This document shows positions 1-12,831 of a DNA stretch of 64,000 nucleotides, one piece after another. The notes under the pieces were generated by a model. That model ran no database searches, was not told where the DNA came from, and saw only the letters and a list, made by a program, of their open reading frames with translations. Every line of letters begins with the position of its first letter. Positions within the stretch are counted from its first letter, which is position 1. Source of the stretch: Stenotrophomonas maltophilia (GTDB taxonomy: Bacteria; Pseudomonadota; Gammaproteobacteria; Xanthomonadales; Xanthomonadaceae); the NCBI RefSeq assembly GCF_006974125.1, contig NZ_CP037858.1:806001-870000 (forward strand). The letters run 5' to 3'. Both the position numbers and the translations under genes were made by a program.

Positions 1-23
1 AAATCCAGCGGGGCGGTCTGCAT
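1..23 (-). CDS. 5' end of an unidentified gene running off the left edge
   Basis: On the minus strand an ATG at 23 follows a good ribosome-binding sequence (GAAGGAAC, about 4 bases upstream) and opens a frame reading MQTAPLD before the window ends. An alternative in-frame ATG lies at 44. The hairpin at 47-64 (stem CGGGTGC, loop GGGA) sits between the ligA stop and this start. The gene follows ligA in the same direction and could be cotranscribed with it. Seven codons are too few to name a product, so the call rests only on the start signal. Confidence 0.35.
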
Positions 24-73
24 CGGTGTTCCTTCGTGTTTCATGCCGGGTGCGGGAGCACCCGACGGGGTCA

Positions 74-2572
<2,499 letters not shown>

Positions 2573-2614
2573 CTACCGCGCCCGGCCGTCAGGCCCTGTA
2601 ACGCGCCCGCCTTT

Positions 2615-2759
2615 GTAGCGTCGAGCTTGCTCGACGGCCGCTCCCCCGCTCCGGTAGGTGCCAACGCTCGCCCCCGTTCCGGTGCCAACCTTCTCCTCCC
2701 GCTCCGGTAGGTGCCAACCTTGGTTGGCACGTCTGTAGTCGAGCATGGCTCGACGCTAC
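2615..2759. repeat. Cluster of SMAG-type GTAG hairpins upstream of ligA
   Basis: Three recognisable GTAG-ended hairpins lie here: 2615-2636 (stem CGTCGAGC), 2707-2730 (GTGCCAACC around TT) and 2735-2759 (stem TCGAGC, with GTAG on one side and CTAC on the other). Degenerate copies fall between, near 2654. GTAG followed by an imperfect palindrome is the hallmark of the S. maltophilia SMAG family of REP sequences. The cluster fills most of the 288-bp gap between the ligA start and the aminotransferase start. One hairpin would add a false N-terminal extension (MPTLVG...) to the neighbouring ORF. Confidence 0.8.
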
Positions 2760-2827
2760 AAAAAGCAGCTTGCCGCCCACCCTCACCGGCGCTAGCGTGC
2801 GACGGTCTGCCCTTCGGAATCCTGCCC

Positions 2828-3952
2828 GTGACCCTGCCCGCTTCCCGTCGACGCTTCCTGCAACTGGCCGGTGCCGGCCTCGCCGTCGCCGGCAGCGGGC
2901 TGCCGCAGCTCGGCCATGCCCAACCCGCGACAGCCGCCGCTCCTGCCCCCGCCGAAGGTGCAGTGCTGCTGAATTTCAACGAATGCCCCTACGGCCCCTC
3001 GCCCGCTGCCCAGCAGGCGGCGCGCGACAGCATCGCCGGTTGCGGCCGCTATCGTTTCGCGCTGGCCGGACAGGTGCGCGACGCCTTCATCGAACAGGCA
3101 CGCGTTCCGGCTGATCACGTGCGGCTCTATCCGGGTTCCAGCGAACCGCTGAACCGTGCCGCCGTGCTATGGACCGGCCCGCAGGCGGGACTGGTCGTCG
3201 CCGACCCGACCTTCGAGACGCTGGGCGAGGTCGCTGCCGCACACGGTGCGCACGTGCAGAAAGTGCCACTGCGCGACGACGGAGCACATGACCTGCGCGC
3301 AATGGTCGCCGCCGCACACGCACGCCCGACCGGGCTGCTGTATGTGTGCAACCCGAACAACCCGACCGGCTCGATCAGCCCGCCGGATGAGCTCGCCTGG
3401 CTGCTGGCCCACAAGCCAGCCTCCACCCGCGTGTTGTTGGACGAGGCCTACCTGCAGTACAGCGAACAGCCGAGCCTGATCGCTCAGGTGGCGCAGCGCG
3501 ATGACCTGATCGTGTTGCGCACGTTCTCCAAGCTCTTTGGCATGGCCGGCCTGCGCCTGGGCGTGGCGGCCGCGCATCCCGACCGCCTGCGCGAACTGGC
3601 CAGCCTGGGCGACAACCCGCTGCCCGTGCCAGCGCTGGCCGCTGCACTGGCCAGCCTGCGCGATCCGCAGTTGATTCCGCAGCGCCGCCTGCAGAATGCC
3701 AAGGTGCGGCAGGCCACCATCGCGTGGCTGGGCAAGCGTGGTTTCAGCTGCGTGCCGTCGGAAGCGAACTGCTTCGTGGTCGACGTCCAGCGCGACGGCA
3801 GCGCGTTCGCCAAGGCAATGGCCGACAACGGCGTGGTGATCGGGCGAAGCTGGCCGATCTGGCCGCAGCGCGTGCGCGTAACGGTGGGCACCGAAGACGA
3901 AATGGCCGCGTTCCGCCGCGCATTCGCGAAGGTGGCCGGCGTACCGGCCTGA
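2828..3952 (+). CDS. Tat-exported PLP-dependent aminotransferase, HisC-like
   Basis: Class I/II aminotransferase of the histidinol-phosphate aminotransferase type, 374 residues from GTG 2828. That start puts the twin-arginine signal SRRRFLQLAGAGLAVAG at the N terminus. The longer frame from 2711 begins inside a SMAG repeat and is rejected. Substrate-binding CNPNNPTGS and the PLP-lysine motif FSKLFGMAGLRLG are intact, so it should be active. The signal implies a periplasmic enzyme, so histidine synthesis is unlikely to be its role; a true hisC would be expected in a his operon. It interrupts the smc-zipA-ligA order on the opposite strand and has SMAG clusters on both sides. The substrate is unknown. 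Confidence 0.85.
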   Translation: MTLPASRRRFLQLAGAGLAVAGSGLPQLGHAQPATAAAPAPAEGAVLLNFNECPYGPSPAAQQAARDSIAGCGRYRFALAGQVRDAFIEQARVPADHVRLYPGSSEPLNRAAVLWTGPQAGLVVADPTFETLGEVAAAHGAHVQKVPLRDDGAHDLRAMVAAAHARPTGLLYVCNPNNPTGSISPPDELAWLLAHKPASTRVLLDEAYLQYSEQPSLIAQVAQRDDLIVLRTFSKLFGMAGLRLGVAAAHPDRLRELASLGDNPLPVPALAAALASLRDPQLIPQRRLQNAKVRQATIAWLGKRGFSCVPSEANCFVVDVQRDGSAFAKAMADNGVVIGRSWPIWPQRVRVTVGTEDEMAAFRRAFAKVAGVPA

Positions 3953-3963
3953 CCCTGTTGGTG

Positions 3964-4037
3964 GGGGCGAACCTTGGTTCGCCCCATCCACGCATGGCGT
4001 GGATCTACTGTTGTGGGTGCCGACCGTTGGTCGGCAC
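3964..4037. repeat. Three REP/SMAG hairpins between aminotransferase and zipA
   Basis: Three hairpins in a row: 3964-3985 (GGGGCGAACC around TT), 3986-4008 (ATCCACGC/GCGTGGAT ending in CTAC, that is, a minus-strand GTAG element) and 4017-4037 (GTGCCGACC/GGTCGGCAC). They lie between the convergent ends of the aminotransferase and zipA and probably serve as the 3' boundary of both. No thymine tract is present, so they are not classical intrinsic terminators. Confidence 0.75.
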
Positions 4038-4047
4038 ACCATAGCGC

Positions 4048-4785
4048 TTACCAGCGCGGGGTCTTGGTCAGCGGCGGCGCCTGGTGCTGGCGGTCGTAGG
4101 CGCGCAGCTCGTCACGGATGTGCGCGATACGCTGGCGACCCAGGGCGTTGCGGCTGTCATCCAGCACCACGCCATCCAGCAGTTCGGCCATGCGCTGAAC
4201 GGTCGGCAGCATTTTCTCCCAGGCGTCCAGCGCGGTCAGCGGCGCCGGCAGGGTCAGGAAGAAAGCGATGGCCGGGGTTTCCATGGCGCGGATGTTGGCC
4301 ATGTCGAAGCTGCCCGGCTTCATGATGCTGGCCATCGAGAAGATCGGGCCGCGCTCGGGGTGGCCTTCCACCAGCCGGTGGAACACGTTCATGTGGCCGA
4401 ACACCAGGCCGGTCTTCTCGGCCGCCACCACGATGTCCTCACCACGCAGCTGTTCACCGGCGCGGGCGGCCACGAACAACGAGACGATCTTGTCGAAGTC
4501 CTGGGTGGCACGCTTGCCGAGGTCGCTGGCGCCCGGGTCGGTTTCGCCCAGGCCGAGTTCGGCCTGCTCGCCTTCCGCGCCCATGCCCGGTTCGACGCGG
4601 CCATCGGCCACGGTGACGCCGTCTTCGCCCAGCACCGGTTCGCGGCGCTCGCCGCTGGTCGGTTCCGCGCCTTCCACGCGGCGCCCCTGGGGCTTCTTTT
4701 TCGGACGGCCAAACAGGAAGATCGCGGCGATCAACAGCAGGCCGGCGGCCAGGATGCCGATGCGCAACAGTGCCGTGTCGGACAT
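4048..4785 (-). CDS. zipA: Cell division protein ZipA
   Basis: Inner-membrane anchor that binds the FtsZ C terminus and stabilises the Z ring. The 245-residue protein has one N-terminal membrane segment (LLRIGILAAGLLLIAAIFLF), a basic stretch GRPKKKPQGRR, a charged linker, and a C-terminal FtsZ-binding domain from about residue 100 (DFDKIVSLFVAARAGEQLRG onward). Its start lies 46 bases after the smc stop, and smc-zipA probably form one transcript. The neighbourhood smc-zipA-ligA is a common gammaproteobacterial order. Confidence 0.93.
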   Translation of the reverse strand: MSDTALLRIGILAAGLLLIAAIFLFGRPKKKPQGRRVEGAEPTSGERREPVLGEDGVTVADGRVEPGMGAEGEQAELGLGETDPGASDLGKRATQDFDKIVSLFVAARAGEQLRGEDIVVAAEKTGLVFGHMNVFHRLVEGHPERGPIFSMASIMKPGSFDMANIRAMETPAIAFFLTLPAPLTALDAWEKMLPTVQRMAELLDGVVLDDSRNALGRQRIAHIRDELRAYDRQHQAPPLTKTPRW

Positions 4786-4831
4786 TCGATAGGTTCTCCG
4801 GCTAGTTCATTCAGGTAACTAGGATGGCACG

Positions 4832-7800
4832 TCAGGCCGCGCCCGCCAATCGCGCGGCTTCTTCCAGGTCCACGCTGACCAGGCGGCTGACGCCCGGCTC
4901 GCGCATGGTCACGCCCGACAGCTGGTGCGCCGCCTCCATCGTCGCCTTGTTGTGGCTGACGAACAGGAACTGCACCTTCTCGCTCATTTCCTTGACCATG
5001 TTGGCCAGGCGGCCGACGTTGGCTTCGTCCAGCGGCGCGTCCACCTCGTCCAGCAGGCAGAACGGCGCGGGATTCAGCTGGAAGATGGCGAACACCAGCG
5101 CCACTGCGGTCATCGCTTTCTCGCCGCCGGACAGCAGCGAGATGCTGGACACGCGCTTGCCCGGCGGGCGCGCCATGATGGTCACGCCGGTGTCGAGCAG
5201 GTCTTCACCGGTCAGCTCCAGGTAGGCGTGGCCGCCACCGAACAGGCGCGGGTACAGCGCCTGCACGCCAGCATTGACACGATCAAAGGTGTCCTTGAAG
5301 CGGCCGCGGGTCTCGCGGTCGATCTTGCGGATCGCATCTTCCAGGGTTTCCAGCGCCGTGGTCAGGTCGGTGTGCTGCGAATCCAGGTAATCCGAGCGCT
5401 GCGAGGCCTCGCCGTACTCGTGGATGGCAGCCAGGTTGACCGGCTCCAGCCGGCGCATGCGGCCATCGATCTGGTGCACGGCCTGCTCCCAGTCGCCCAG
5501 GCGGGCATCCTCGGGCAGTGCGTTGAGCACGTCCTGCAGCACGAAGCCGGCCTTCTCCACCGCGCCCTGCAGGGTGTCCGCACTGAGCACCAGCGCCTGC
5601 TGGTCCAGCTTGCGCTGCGAAATGCGCTCGCGCTGGGCCAGCGCCTGCTCGTCGCGCTGGTGGCGGGTCTGTTCGTAGTTGCGCAGCTCGGCGTCGATGC
5701 CGTCCAGCAGGGTGCGCGCCTCGGTCAGCACGCGATCGGCCCGCACGCGCTCTTCCAGCGCGTTCTGGTGCTCGGCCTGCAGCGACTCGACCGGCGAATC
5801 ACCTTCATCCAGCTGCGAATGCAGTTCGCCCAGCCGCGAATCCAGCTGCCCGCGCTGGGTGCCCATGCGTTCCAACGCCTGGCTCAACGAGGCCAGCTGC
5901 GCACGCTGCGATTCCAGGGTCAGCGCCAGCGAATGCGAGCGCTCACGCACCGCGCGTGCAGCATCGCGTGCCAGGTCGCGGGCCTCGGTCAGCTGGCGGC
6001 GCTCGCCCTCCAGCCGCTGCCGGGTCGATTCCAGGTCGCCCATGCTGCTGACCGCGTTCTCCAGCCGCGAGCGCGCTTCACGCGCCTGCTCGTTGTTGGC
6101 TTCCAGCGTTTCCTGCAACTGCTTCAGCTCACCTTCGATGCGGTCGATCCGCGTGCGCGCCGCTTCCACCTTGCCCTGCTGGCCCTGCAACTGGCCAGCC
6201 AGTTCAGAGACCGTACGATGGGTCTGGTACAGCGCACGCTGCGCGTCTTCGCGCTGCTGCTCGGCGGCCTGCAGCTGCTCGCGGAAGCCTGCCAGCTGTT
6301 CTTCCAGCTCGGCTTCGCGGTCCTGCAGCTGCTCGATCTGCTCACGCAGTTCGTTGATCTCACGTTCGCGCAGCAGCGCGCCCTGCTGGGCCGCACCGGA
6401 ACGCGACACACCCAGCCAGCCCTCGCCCAGGCGCTCGCCGCCTTGGGTGATGATCGAATCGCCTTCCGGCAGGCTGGCCTGCAGCGCCTTGGCCTCGGAC
6501 AGATCCTTGGCACCGTGCAGGTGCGCCAGCAGGCGACGGATCGCGGCCGGGCCACGCACGCGTGCAGCCAGCGAGGTCGGTGCAGCCTTGACGTCGGCAC
6601 CGGCGTTGGCGACCAGCGCAATGTGGCCATCGCCAAGTTCGCCCAGCGCGTCGACCAGGCTGGCCGGGTCGTCGACCAGCACGCCTTCGATCAACTGGCC
6701 GAGCGCGCTTTCCACCGCGTTTTCCCAGCCCGCATCAACGTCCAGGCGTTCGCCGACACGCGCCGCCGAGTCCAACCCACGCGCCTTCAACCAGGCCACG
6801 GCCGCGCCCTGCTCCTGGCCCAGCGCGGCCTGCTGCAGGGTTTCCAGCGAGGCCAGCCTACCGCGCAGGCCGTTGGCCTGCTTGCGCAGTTCCGCCAGTT
6901 CGTTCTGGCCATTGCGCTGCTGTTCCTGCACCCCCACCACGCCCTGCTTGCGCAGCTCGACGTCTTCGCTCAATTCATCCAGCGCGGTCTTCTGCGTGTC
7001 GTGCTGCAGGTGCAGCTGCTCGAAGGCTTCTTCCAGCGCATCCACGTCCAGGCCGGCGCGTTCGGCGGCCAGCGCTTCGCGACGCCGGTCGGCGTCGAGG
7101 ATCTGCTTGTCCAGATAGTCCACGCGCGTGCGCTCGACGTCGCCGGCGCGCGAGGCCTCCGAACTCTGCGAGGTGTGCTGTTCCCAGCGCTGCTGCCAGC
7201 TGGCCAGCCGGTCTTCGGCCTCGCGCAGGCTTTCCTGCTTGATCTCGTTCTCTTCCTGCAGCTCCTCCAGCTGCGGAGTGGCAGCTTCCACCGCCTCGCG
7301 CAGCACCATCAGCTTGGCCTCGTCGCCGCTGATGTGCTGGCCCAGTTCGGCCAACGCCTGGCGGGTCTCGTCGCGCGCCTTGTGCAGGCGCTGCGACAGC
7401 TCGCGCTGGTGCTGGATCTGCTGTTCCAGGCGGGCCAGCGTGCTGCCGACCTGGTAGACCGCGGCCTGTGCGGTGTTCAGCGCATCGGCAGCCTCTTCGC
7501 GGCGCACGCGCGAGGTCTCGATGCGGGCCTCGGCGTCACGCTGATCGGCGATCAGCTGCTGCAGCCTGGTCTCTTCCTGCGACAGGCCTTCGCGCAGCTT
7601 CGACAAGCGCCCGTCGAGCCCACGGAACTCCAGCGTCTTCCACTCGGCGTCCTTGACCCGTCGCTCTTCCTGCAGCGCCTGGTACTGCTCGGCCTGCTTG
7701 GCCTGGCGCTTGAGATGCTCGAGCTGCTTGCTGATCTCGTCGCGCAGGTCACCCAGCCGGTCCAGGTTCTCGCGGGTGTGGCGGATGCGGGTCTCGGTCT

Positions 7801-8335
7801 CCTTGCGGCGCTCCTTGTACTTGGAGATGCCAGCCGCCTCTTCCAGGTACACGCGCAGGTCTTCCGGGCGCGCCTCGATGATCTGGCTGATCATGCCCTG
7901 CTCGATGATCGAGTAGCTGCGCGGGCCCAGGCCGGTGCCGAGGAACAGATCGGTGATATCGCGGCGGCGGCACTTGGTGCCGTTAAGGTAATAGTTGCTG
8001 GTGCCGTCGCGGCTGACCGTCCGTTTGACCGAGATTTCGTTGAACGAGGCGTACTCGCCGGAAATCGTGTGGTCGGAGTTGTCGAAGATCAGCTCGACGG
8101 TGGCCTGCGAGACCGGCTTGCGGGCATTGGAACCGGAGAAGATCACGTCGGTCAGCGAGTCGCCGCGCAGGCGGCTGGCCGAACTTTCGCCCATGACCCA
8201 GCGCACGGCGTCGATGATGTTCGACTTGCCGCAGCCGTTGGGCCCCACCACGCCGGTCATGTTGGTCGGCAGGTGCAGGGTGGTCGGATCGACGAACGAC
8301 TTGAAGCCGGACAGCTTGATCGTGGAAAGACGCAT
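4832..8335 (-). CDS. smc: Chromosome partition protein SMC
   Basis: ATPase of the SMC-ScpAB condensin that organises and segregates the chromosome. At 1167 residues it is full length. Walker A is GPNGCGKSN (residues 31-39). Long coiled coils (many EELEEQ/REQLQAAEQQ heptads) flank a hinge near 500-640. The ABC signature LLSGGEKAMTAVAL and Walker B FCLLDEVDAPLDEANV close the head domain near the C terminus. The presence of SMC instead of MukB fits Xanthomonadaceae. A -10-like TATACT lies 98 bases upstream of the start. zipA follows 46 bases downstream. Confidence 0.98.
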   Translation of the reverse strand: MRLSTIKLSGFKSFVDPTTLHLPTNMTGVVGPNGCGKSNIIDAVRWVMGESSASRLRGDSLTDVIFSGSNARKPVSQATVELIFDNSDHTISGEYASFNEISVKRTVSRDGTSNYYLNGTKCRRRDITDLFLGTGLGPRSYSIIEQGMISQIIEARPEDLRVYLEEAAGISKYKERRKETETRIRHTRENLDRLGDLRDEISKQLEHLKRQAKQAEQYQALQEERRVKDAEWKTLEFRGLDGRLSKLREGLSQEETRLQQLIADQRDAEARIETSRVRREEAADALNTAQAAVYQVGSTLARLEQQIQHQRELSQRLHKARDETRQALAELGQHISGDEAKLMVLREAVEAATPQLEELQEENEIKQESLREAEDRLASWQQRWEQHTSQSSEASRAGDVERTRVDYLDKQILDADRRREALAAERAGLDVDALEEAFEQLHLQHDTQKTALDELSEDVELRKQGVVGVQEQQRNGQNELAELRKQANGLRGRLASLETLQQAALGQEQGAAVAWLKARGLDSAARVGERLDVDAGWENAVESALGQLIEGVLVDDPASLVDALGELGDGHIALVANAGADVKAAPTSLAARVRGPAAIRRLLAHLHGAKDLSEAKALQASLPEGDSIITQGGERLGEGWLGVSRSGAAQQGALLREREINELREQIEQLQDREAELEEQLAGFREQLQAAEQQREDAQRALYQTHRTVSELAGQLQGQQGKVEAARTRIDRIEGELKQLQETLEANNEQAREARSRLENAVSSMGDLESTRQRLEGERRQLTEARDLARDAARAVRERSHSLALTLESQRAQLASLSQALERMGTQRGQLDSRLGELHSQLDEGDSPVESLQAEHQNALEERVRADRVLTEARTLLDGIDAELRNYEQTRHQRDEQALAQRERISQRKLDQQALVLSADTLQGAVEKAGFVLQDVLNALPEDARLGDWEQAVHQIDGRMRRLEPVNLAAIHEYGEASQRSDYLDSQHTDLTTALETLEDAIRKIDRETRGRFKDTFDRVNAGVQALYPRLFGGGHAYLELTGEDLLDTGVTIMARPPGKRVSSISLLSGGEKAMTAVALVFAIFQLNPAPFCLLDEVDAPLDEANVGRLANMVKEMSEKVQFLFVSHNKATMEAAHQLSGVTMREPGVSRLVSVDLEEAARLAGAA

Positions 8336-8432
8336 AGGGGTTCCGGACTGGGGCCGGCAAGCGGCCTGCGTTTACCCTCCAAGTCATTGATCCTGTTGGG
8401 ATCGATGCCCGTGGAACGGGTGTGACGCCCTG

Positions 8433-8461
8433 AGTATACCGATGTGGCCGTGTTCTACGAA
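8433..8461 (-). promoter_or_regulatory. Probable smc promoter
   Basis: Read on the minus strand, TATACT (complement of 8433-8438) is preceded at 17 bp by TTCGTA (complement of 8456-8461). The -10 is strong and the -35 weak. It lies in the 259-bp gap between smc and the ribosomal operon, and no other promoter-like pair is as good there. Inferred from sequence only. Confidence 0.45.
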
Positions 8462-8538
8462 TGGGCGTGGAACATTGTCCAGCCCCACCCCGTCCGCCGG
8501 ACGTGGCCCGACGCCACGAAACGGAGCCATAAAGCAAA

Positions 8539-8562
8539 ACGGGCACCCTTGCGGGCGCCCGT
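8539..8562 (-). terminator. Intrinsic terminator of the rpsF-rpsR-rplI operon
   Basis: A stem ACGGGC-A-CCC pairs with GGG-C-GCCCGT around a TTGC loop. On the minus strand it is followed by GTTTTGCTTT, giving a uridine-rich tail. It lies 32 bases downstream of the rplI stop, as expected for the end of this transcript. Confidence 0.8.
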
Positions 8563-8594
8563 TCTGCGGTGATTCCAGGCCTTGCGGCGCGGGA

Positions 8595-9044
8595 TCAGGC
8601 TTCGGCGACGACGACGACCTTGACGGTGGTCTCGACGTCGGCGTGCAGGTGGATCAGCACGTCGTATTCGCCGATGTTGCGGAAGGCGCCCTCGCCCAGG
8701 ATGACTTCGCTCTTGCTGACCGGCAGGCCGGCAGCGGTGAAGGCATCGGCGATTTCGCGGGCGCCGACCGAGCCGTACAGCTTGCCTTCGGTCGAAGCGT
8801 TGGCCGGGATGGTCACGCTCGCGCCTTCCAGCTTCGCCTTGCGGGCGTCAGCGTCGGCGTGGATGGCCTGGGCCTTGGCTTCGTATTCGGCGCGCTTGGC
8901 TTCGAACTCGGCCTTGTTGCTCTCGGTGGCCGGAACGGCCTTGCCCTGCGGCACGAGGAAGTTACGGCCGTAGCCCGGCTTCACATCGACCAGGTCGCCC
9001 AGGTTGCCGAGGTTGGTGACTTTCTGCAGGAGGATCAGCTGCAT
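8595..9044 (-). CDS. rplI: 50S ribosomal protein L9
   Basis: L9 binds 23S rRNA and bridges to neighbouring ribosomes. The 149 residues match the usual length. The N-terminal domain carries the conserved [32 protein letters not shown] signature of bL9, followed by a long connecting helix and the C-terminal domain. It is the last gene of rpsF-rpsR-rplI. The 104-bp gap to rpsR holds a GGGGCGG hairpin near 9119-9141. Confidence 0.98.
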   Translation of the reverse strand: MQLILLQKVTNLGNLGDLVDVKPGYGRNFLVPQGKAVPATESNKAEFEAKRAEYEAKAQAIHADADARKAKLEGASVTIPANASTEGKLYGSVGAREIADAFTAAGLPVSKSEVILGEGAFRNIGEYDVLIHLHADVETTVKVVVVAEA

Positions 9045-9148
9045 GGTATTGCTCCAGATGAGTTATTCGTTAGCGAGGCGATGCCCCGCAACAAAGGCTG
9101 TCCGAATAGCTGGCACAGCGGGGCGGCACCGGGCCGCCCCGCCGGGCA

Positions 9149-9379
9149 TCAGACGTCGTGGTTGTCGGTGTACGGGATCAGGGCCAGGAAGCGAGCGCGC
9201 TTGACGGCGGCCGCCAGCTGGCGCTGGTACTTCGACTTGGTACCGGTGACGCGGCTCGGCACGATCTTGCCGTTCTCGGTCAGGTACTGGCGCAGGGTGT
9301 TGAGATCCTTGTAGTCGATCTCCTTCACACCTTCAGCAGTGAACTTGCAGAACTTGCGGCGACGGAAGAACTTGGACAT
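9149..9379 (-). CDS. rpsR: 30S ribosomal protein S18
   Basis: S18 forms a heterodimer with S6 on the platform of the 30S subunit. The 76-residue protein begins [13 protein letters not shown] and holds the family core [25 protein letters not shown]. It lies 11 bases after rpsF, and the two are surely cotranscribed. Length and sequence are typical, with no anomalies. Confidence 0.98.
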   Translation of the reverse strand: MSKFFRRRKFCKFTAEGVKEIDYKDLNTLRQYLTENGKIVPSRVTGTKSKYQRQLAAAVKRARFLALIPYTDNHDV

Positions 9380-9390
9380 GGGAAGGCTCC

Positions 9391-9828
9391 TTAGGCGGCG
9401 GAAGCGGCGTCGTCGCCGGCTTCGTTGTCAGCGGTGTTGTTGGACTCGCCTTCTTCGTCGTCACGACGACGGCGCTCACCGCGCTCCGGCTTGTCACCCT
9501 TCTCGTCCTTGCTCTTCATGATCAGCGACTGCTCGGTGTCAGCCTCGTCACGCTTGATGACCAGGTTGCGCAGCACGGCGTCGTTGAAGCGGAAGCTCTC
9601 GGTCAGTTCGTTCAGAACGGCCTGGTCGGCTTCGATGTTCATCAGCACGTAGTGGGCCTTCACCAGGTTCTGGATCGGGTACGCCAGCTGGCGGCGGCCC
9701 CAGTCTTCCAGACGGTGGATGGTGCCGTTGCCGTTCTCGACCAGCGACTTGTAGCGCTCGATCATGGCCGGGACCTGCTCGCTCTGGTCCGGGTGGACCA
9801 TGAACACGATTTCGTAATGACGACTCAT
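9391..9828 (-). CDS. rpsF: 30S ribosomal protein S6
   Basis: S6 partners S18 in the 30S platform. I set the start at ATG 9828 ([20 protein letters not shown]), the normal family N terminus. The frame stays open another 50 codons upstream, but that part is leader. The protein is 145 residues with a charged C-terminal tail rich in E, D, R and N after about residue 100, as in other proteobacterial S6 proteins. An AAAGG ribosome-binding site precedes the start. The leader has a GGCCGCAAGGCC hairpin close to it, a possible site for S6:S18 feedback. Confidence 0.97.
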   Translation of the reverse strand: MSRHYEIVFMVHPDQSEQVPAMIERYKSLVENGNGTIHRLEDWGRRQLAYPIQNLVKAHYVLMNIEADQAVLNELTESFRFNDAVLRNLVIKRDEADTEQSLIMKSKDEKGDKPERGERRRRDDEEGESNNTADNEAGDDAASAA

Positions 9829-9997
9829 GTTTTTTTCTACCTTTCGGATGTGGCCTTGCGGCCGGACAGCCCCCCGCCGTTGAGACCGCGGTGGGGCAAG
9901 GATTCCCGCCAGGGAGGCAGGAAGCCGCGCATTATGGCGCAGTTGGGGATGGCGGGCAACCGGGCGGCCACGGGACAACCTGAACCCGCCAGCGTAT

Positions 9998-10540
9998 TCA
10001 GCCCAGATCGACGTGAAGGCGATGCTGGCCGCATTCCAGGCACTGGAACAGGCAGCCGACCATCATCCCGTCCCGGCTCAGGTGCGCCAGCACCCAGTCG
10101 GCGTCGCGTGGATTGACCGCCGCCACATCGGGCCGGACCTGGTCGAGGATGGGCAGCAGGTCTTCGCTGCCGGCGAAGCCGAGGAAGGCGCAGGGCCGCT
10201 CACAGTGGCTCAGCCAGACCGACTGCTGCCAGGACGAGTAGCCCGGCGTGCGCTCGCAGATTTCCAGCAGCAGCTCGCGGGCGATGGTCGGCGGCGGGTC
10301 GGCCGGGTCCGGAGACACCCCTTCGATATCGCACCAGCCGGTGAATTCACCCTCGTAGCTGGCCGCCGCCCTGCCATCGGCGATACACCAGGGGCACAGG
10401 TAATCGGGGCTCAGAACGGAGTAGAACGGCCCCCGGTAGCGCAGTGCGCGCGGCTGACCGCAGCAGTCGCAGACCCCGACGACCTCTTCGAAGGAGAGGG
10501 TGTAGGCGTTGGGGTGATGAATGAAAAGCGGTCGTTCCAT
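9998..10540 (-). CDS. CbrC-family (UPF0167) protein
   Basis: A 180-residue soluble protein with metal-binding-looking cysteine pairs: CDCCGQPR near residue 24, CPWC near 50 and CLECGQHR near the C terminus. This pattern, together with the start [12 protein letters not shown], matches the CbrC/UPF0167 family, whose E. coli member is linked to colicin E2 tolerance. The biochemical role of the family is unknown. A SMAG pair lies just upstream of the start. It is probably monocistronic. Confidence 0.75.
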   Translation of the reverse strand: MERPLFIHHPNAYTLSFEEVVGVCDCCGQPRALRYRGPFYSVLSPDYLCPWCIADGRAAASYEGEFTGWCDIEGVSPDPADPPPTIARELLLEICERTPGYSSWQQSVWLSHCERPCAFLGFAGSEDLLPILDQVRPDVAAVNPRDADWVLAHLSRDGMMVGCLFQCLECGQHRLHVDLG

Positions 10541-10557
10541 CCGTGGATCCCCTCCCT

Positions 10558-10614
10558 GCCGACCAAGGTCGGCATCTACCAGGGCAGCCCCCGGTAGCGC
10601 CGGGCCACGCCCGG
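10558..10614. repeat. SMAG pair
   Basis: GCCGACCAAGGTCGGC (10558-10573) ends in ATCTAC, a minus-strand GTAG. A plus-strand GTAG at 10594 is followed by the hairpin GCCGGGC-CAC-GCCCGG. The two elements therefore point away from each other with their GTAG ends facing. They lie between the CbrC-family gene and the IscA-type gene. Confidence 0.75.
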
Positions 10615-10633
10615 AGCATGCCAGAACCAGCCT

Positions 10634-10972
10634 TCAGGCCTTGTCGGCGTCGGTGGTGAAGCTCTCGCCGCAACCACACTCGGCGGTGGCGTTGGGGTTG
10701 CTGAACGTGAACGTCTCGCTCAGGCCATGCTTGCCGAAGTCGATCACGGTGCCGTCCACCAGCGCCAGGCTCTTGGCATCGACATAGATCTTCACGCCAT
10801 CCTGGTCGAACACGGTATCGCCCTCGCGCTCGTCGCGGGCCAGGTCGGTGATGTGACCCCAGCCCGAGCAACCGGTCTTGGTCACGCCGAAACGCAGGCC
10901 CAGCGCGCCGGGGGTCTGGGCGACAAAGCGCTGCACGCGCTCGAAGGCAATGGGGGTCAGGCTGACGGCCAT
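10634..10972 (-). CDS. IscA/ErpA-type iron-sulfur cluster carrier
   Basis: A-type carrier that holds and transfers Fe-S clusters to target enzymes. The 112 residues (ATG 10972; the frame is open nine codons further) include the three diagnostic cysteines: one in KTGCSGWGH and two in AECGCGESF at the C terminus. The family length is about 107-120. Outside an isc or suf operon it is probably a stand-alone carrier; sequence alone does not separate IscA from ErpA. A perfect -10 TATAAT lies 26 bases upstream. Confidence 0.85.
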   Translation of the reverse strand: MAVSLTPIAFERVQRFVAQTPGALGLRFGVTKTGCSGWGHITDLARDEREGDTVFDQDGVKIYVDAKSLALVDGTVIDFGKHGLSETFTFSNPNATAECGCGESFTTDADKA

Positions 10973-10997
10973 GGGGCTACTCCAGAGGTACGGGGAC

Positions 10998-11003
10998 ATT
11001 ATA
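10998..11003 (-). promoter_or_regulatory. -10 element for the IscA-type gene
   Basis: The complement of 10998-11003 reads TATAAT, a perfect sigma-70 -10, about 26 bases upstream of the start codon. The expected -35 position (about 11021-11026) reads CATTTT, a poor match, so transcription may need an activator. Confidence 0.5.
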
Positions 11004-11100
11004 AGGAGCCGTTGCCGCGAAAAATGCCTCGCAAGCAGAACGCTGCAACCGGTAAACTCCCGTGTTCACAGATCGAGTCGATCAGCAGAGGATTCAAGTC

Positions 11101-12495
<1,395 letters not shown>

Positions 12496-12524
12496 GCCCC
12501 ATACGACCACGGAGGTACTGCCCC

Positions 12525-12824
12525 ATGACCCTGTTCTTCGCCCTCTGTTTCGTCGGCGTTGCAGTGGCCGGGTTCAGTGCCTTCGTGATCTTCTGGCCGC
12601 TGACCCTGGTGCATGTGCGCGACCGCCATCCGGCGCTCGCCGCGCGCTTCGGCAGCGGCGCCTTCCTCAAGCCCGATGCCCTGGCCTGGCTGCTGCGCCG
12701 TGACTATCGCCAGCAGCCGGACCGCTCGCTGTCCGGTCTGGCGACGCCGGCCTGGGTATCGCTGCTGACCCTGCTGGCCGGACTGGGCATGGCCGCCCTG
12801 CTCTGGCTGGCCTCGCTCTGGTAA
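12525..12824 (+). CDS. Small membrane protein, UspB-like topology
   Basis: 99 residues with two membrane segments, one at 2-27 (FFALCFVGVAVAGFSAFVIFWPL) and one at about 75-97 (WVSLLTLLAGLGMAALLWLASLW), joined by a basic cytoplasmic loop. The layout, the HPALAARFGSGAFL stretch and the length recall E. coli UspB, a stress-induced inner-membrane protein, but the resemblance is by eye and weak. It begins 29 bases after asnS behind an ACGGAGG ribosome-binding site and may share its transcript. Confidence 0.7.
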   Translation: MTLFFALCFVGVAVAGFSAFVIFWPLTLVHVRDRHPALAARFGSGAFLKPDALAWLLRRDYRQQPDRSLSGLATPAWVSLLTLLAGLGMAALLWLASLW

Positions 12825-12831
12825 TACGCTC

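Noticed and set aside
4925..8425. Plus-strand ORF of 1166 aa opposite smc
   Set aside because: Antisense shadow of smc with Leu/Gln/Arg-rich low-complexity sequence. The minus strand has Walker A, Walker B and the ABC signature.
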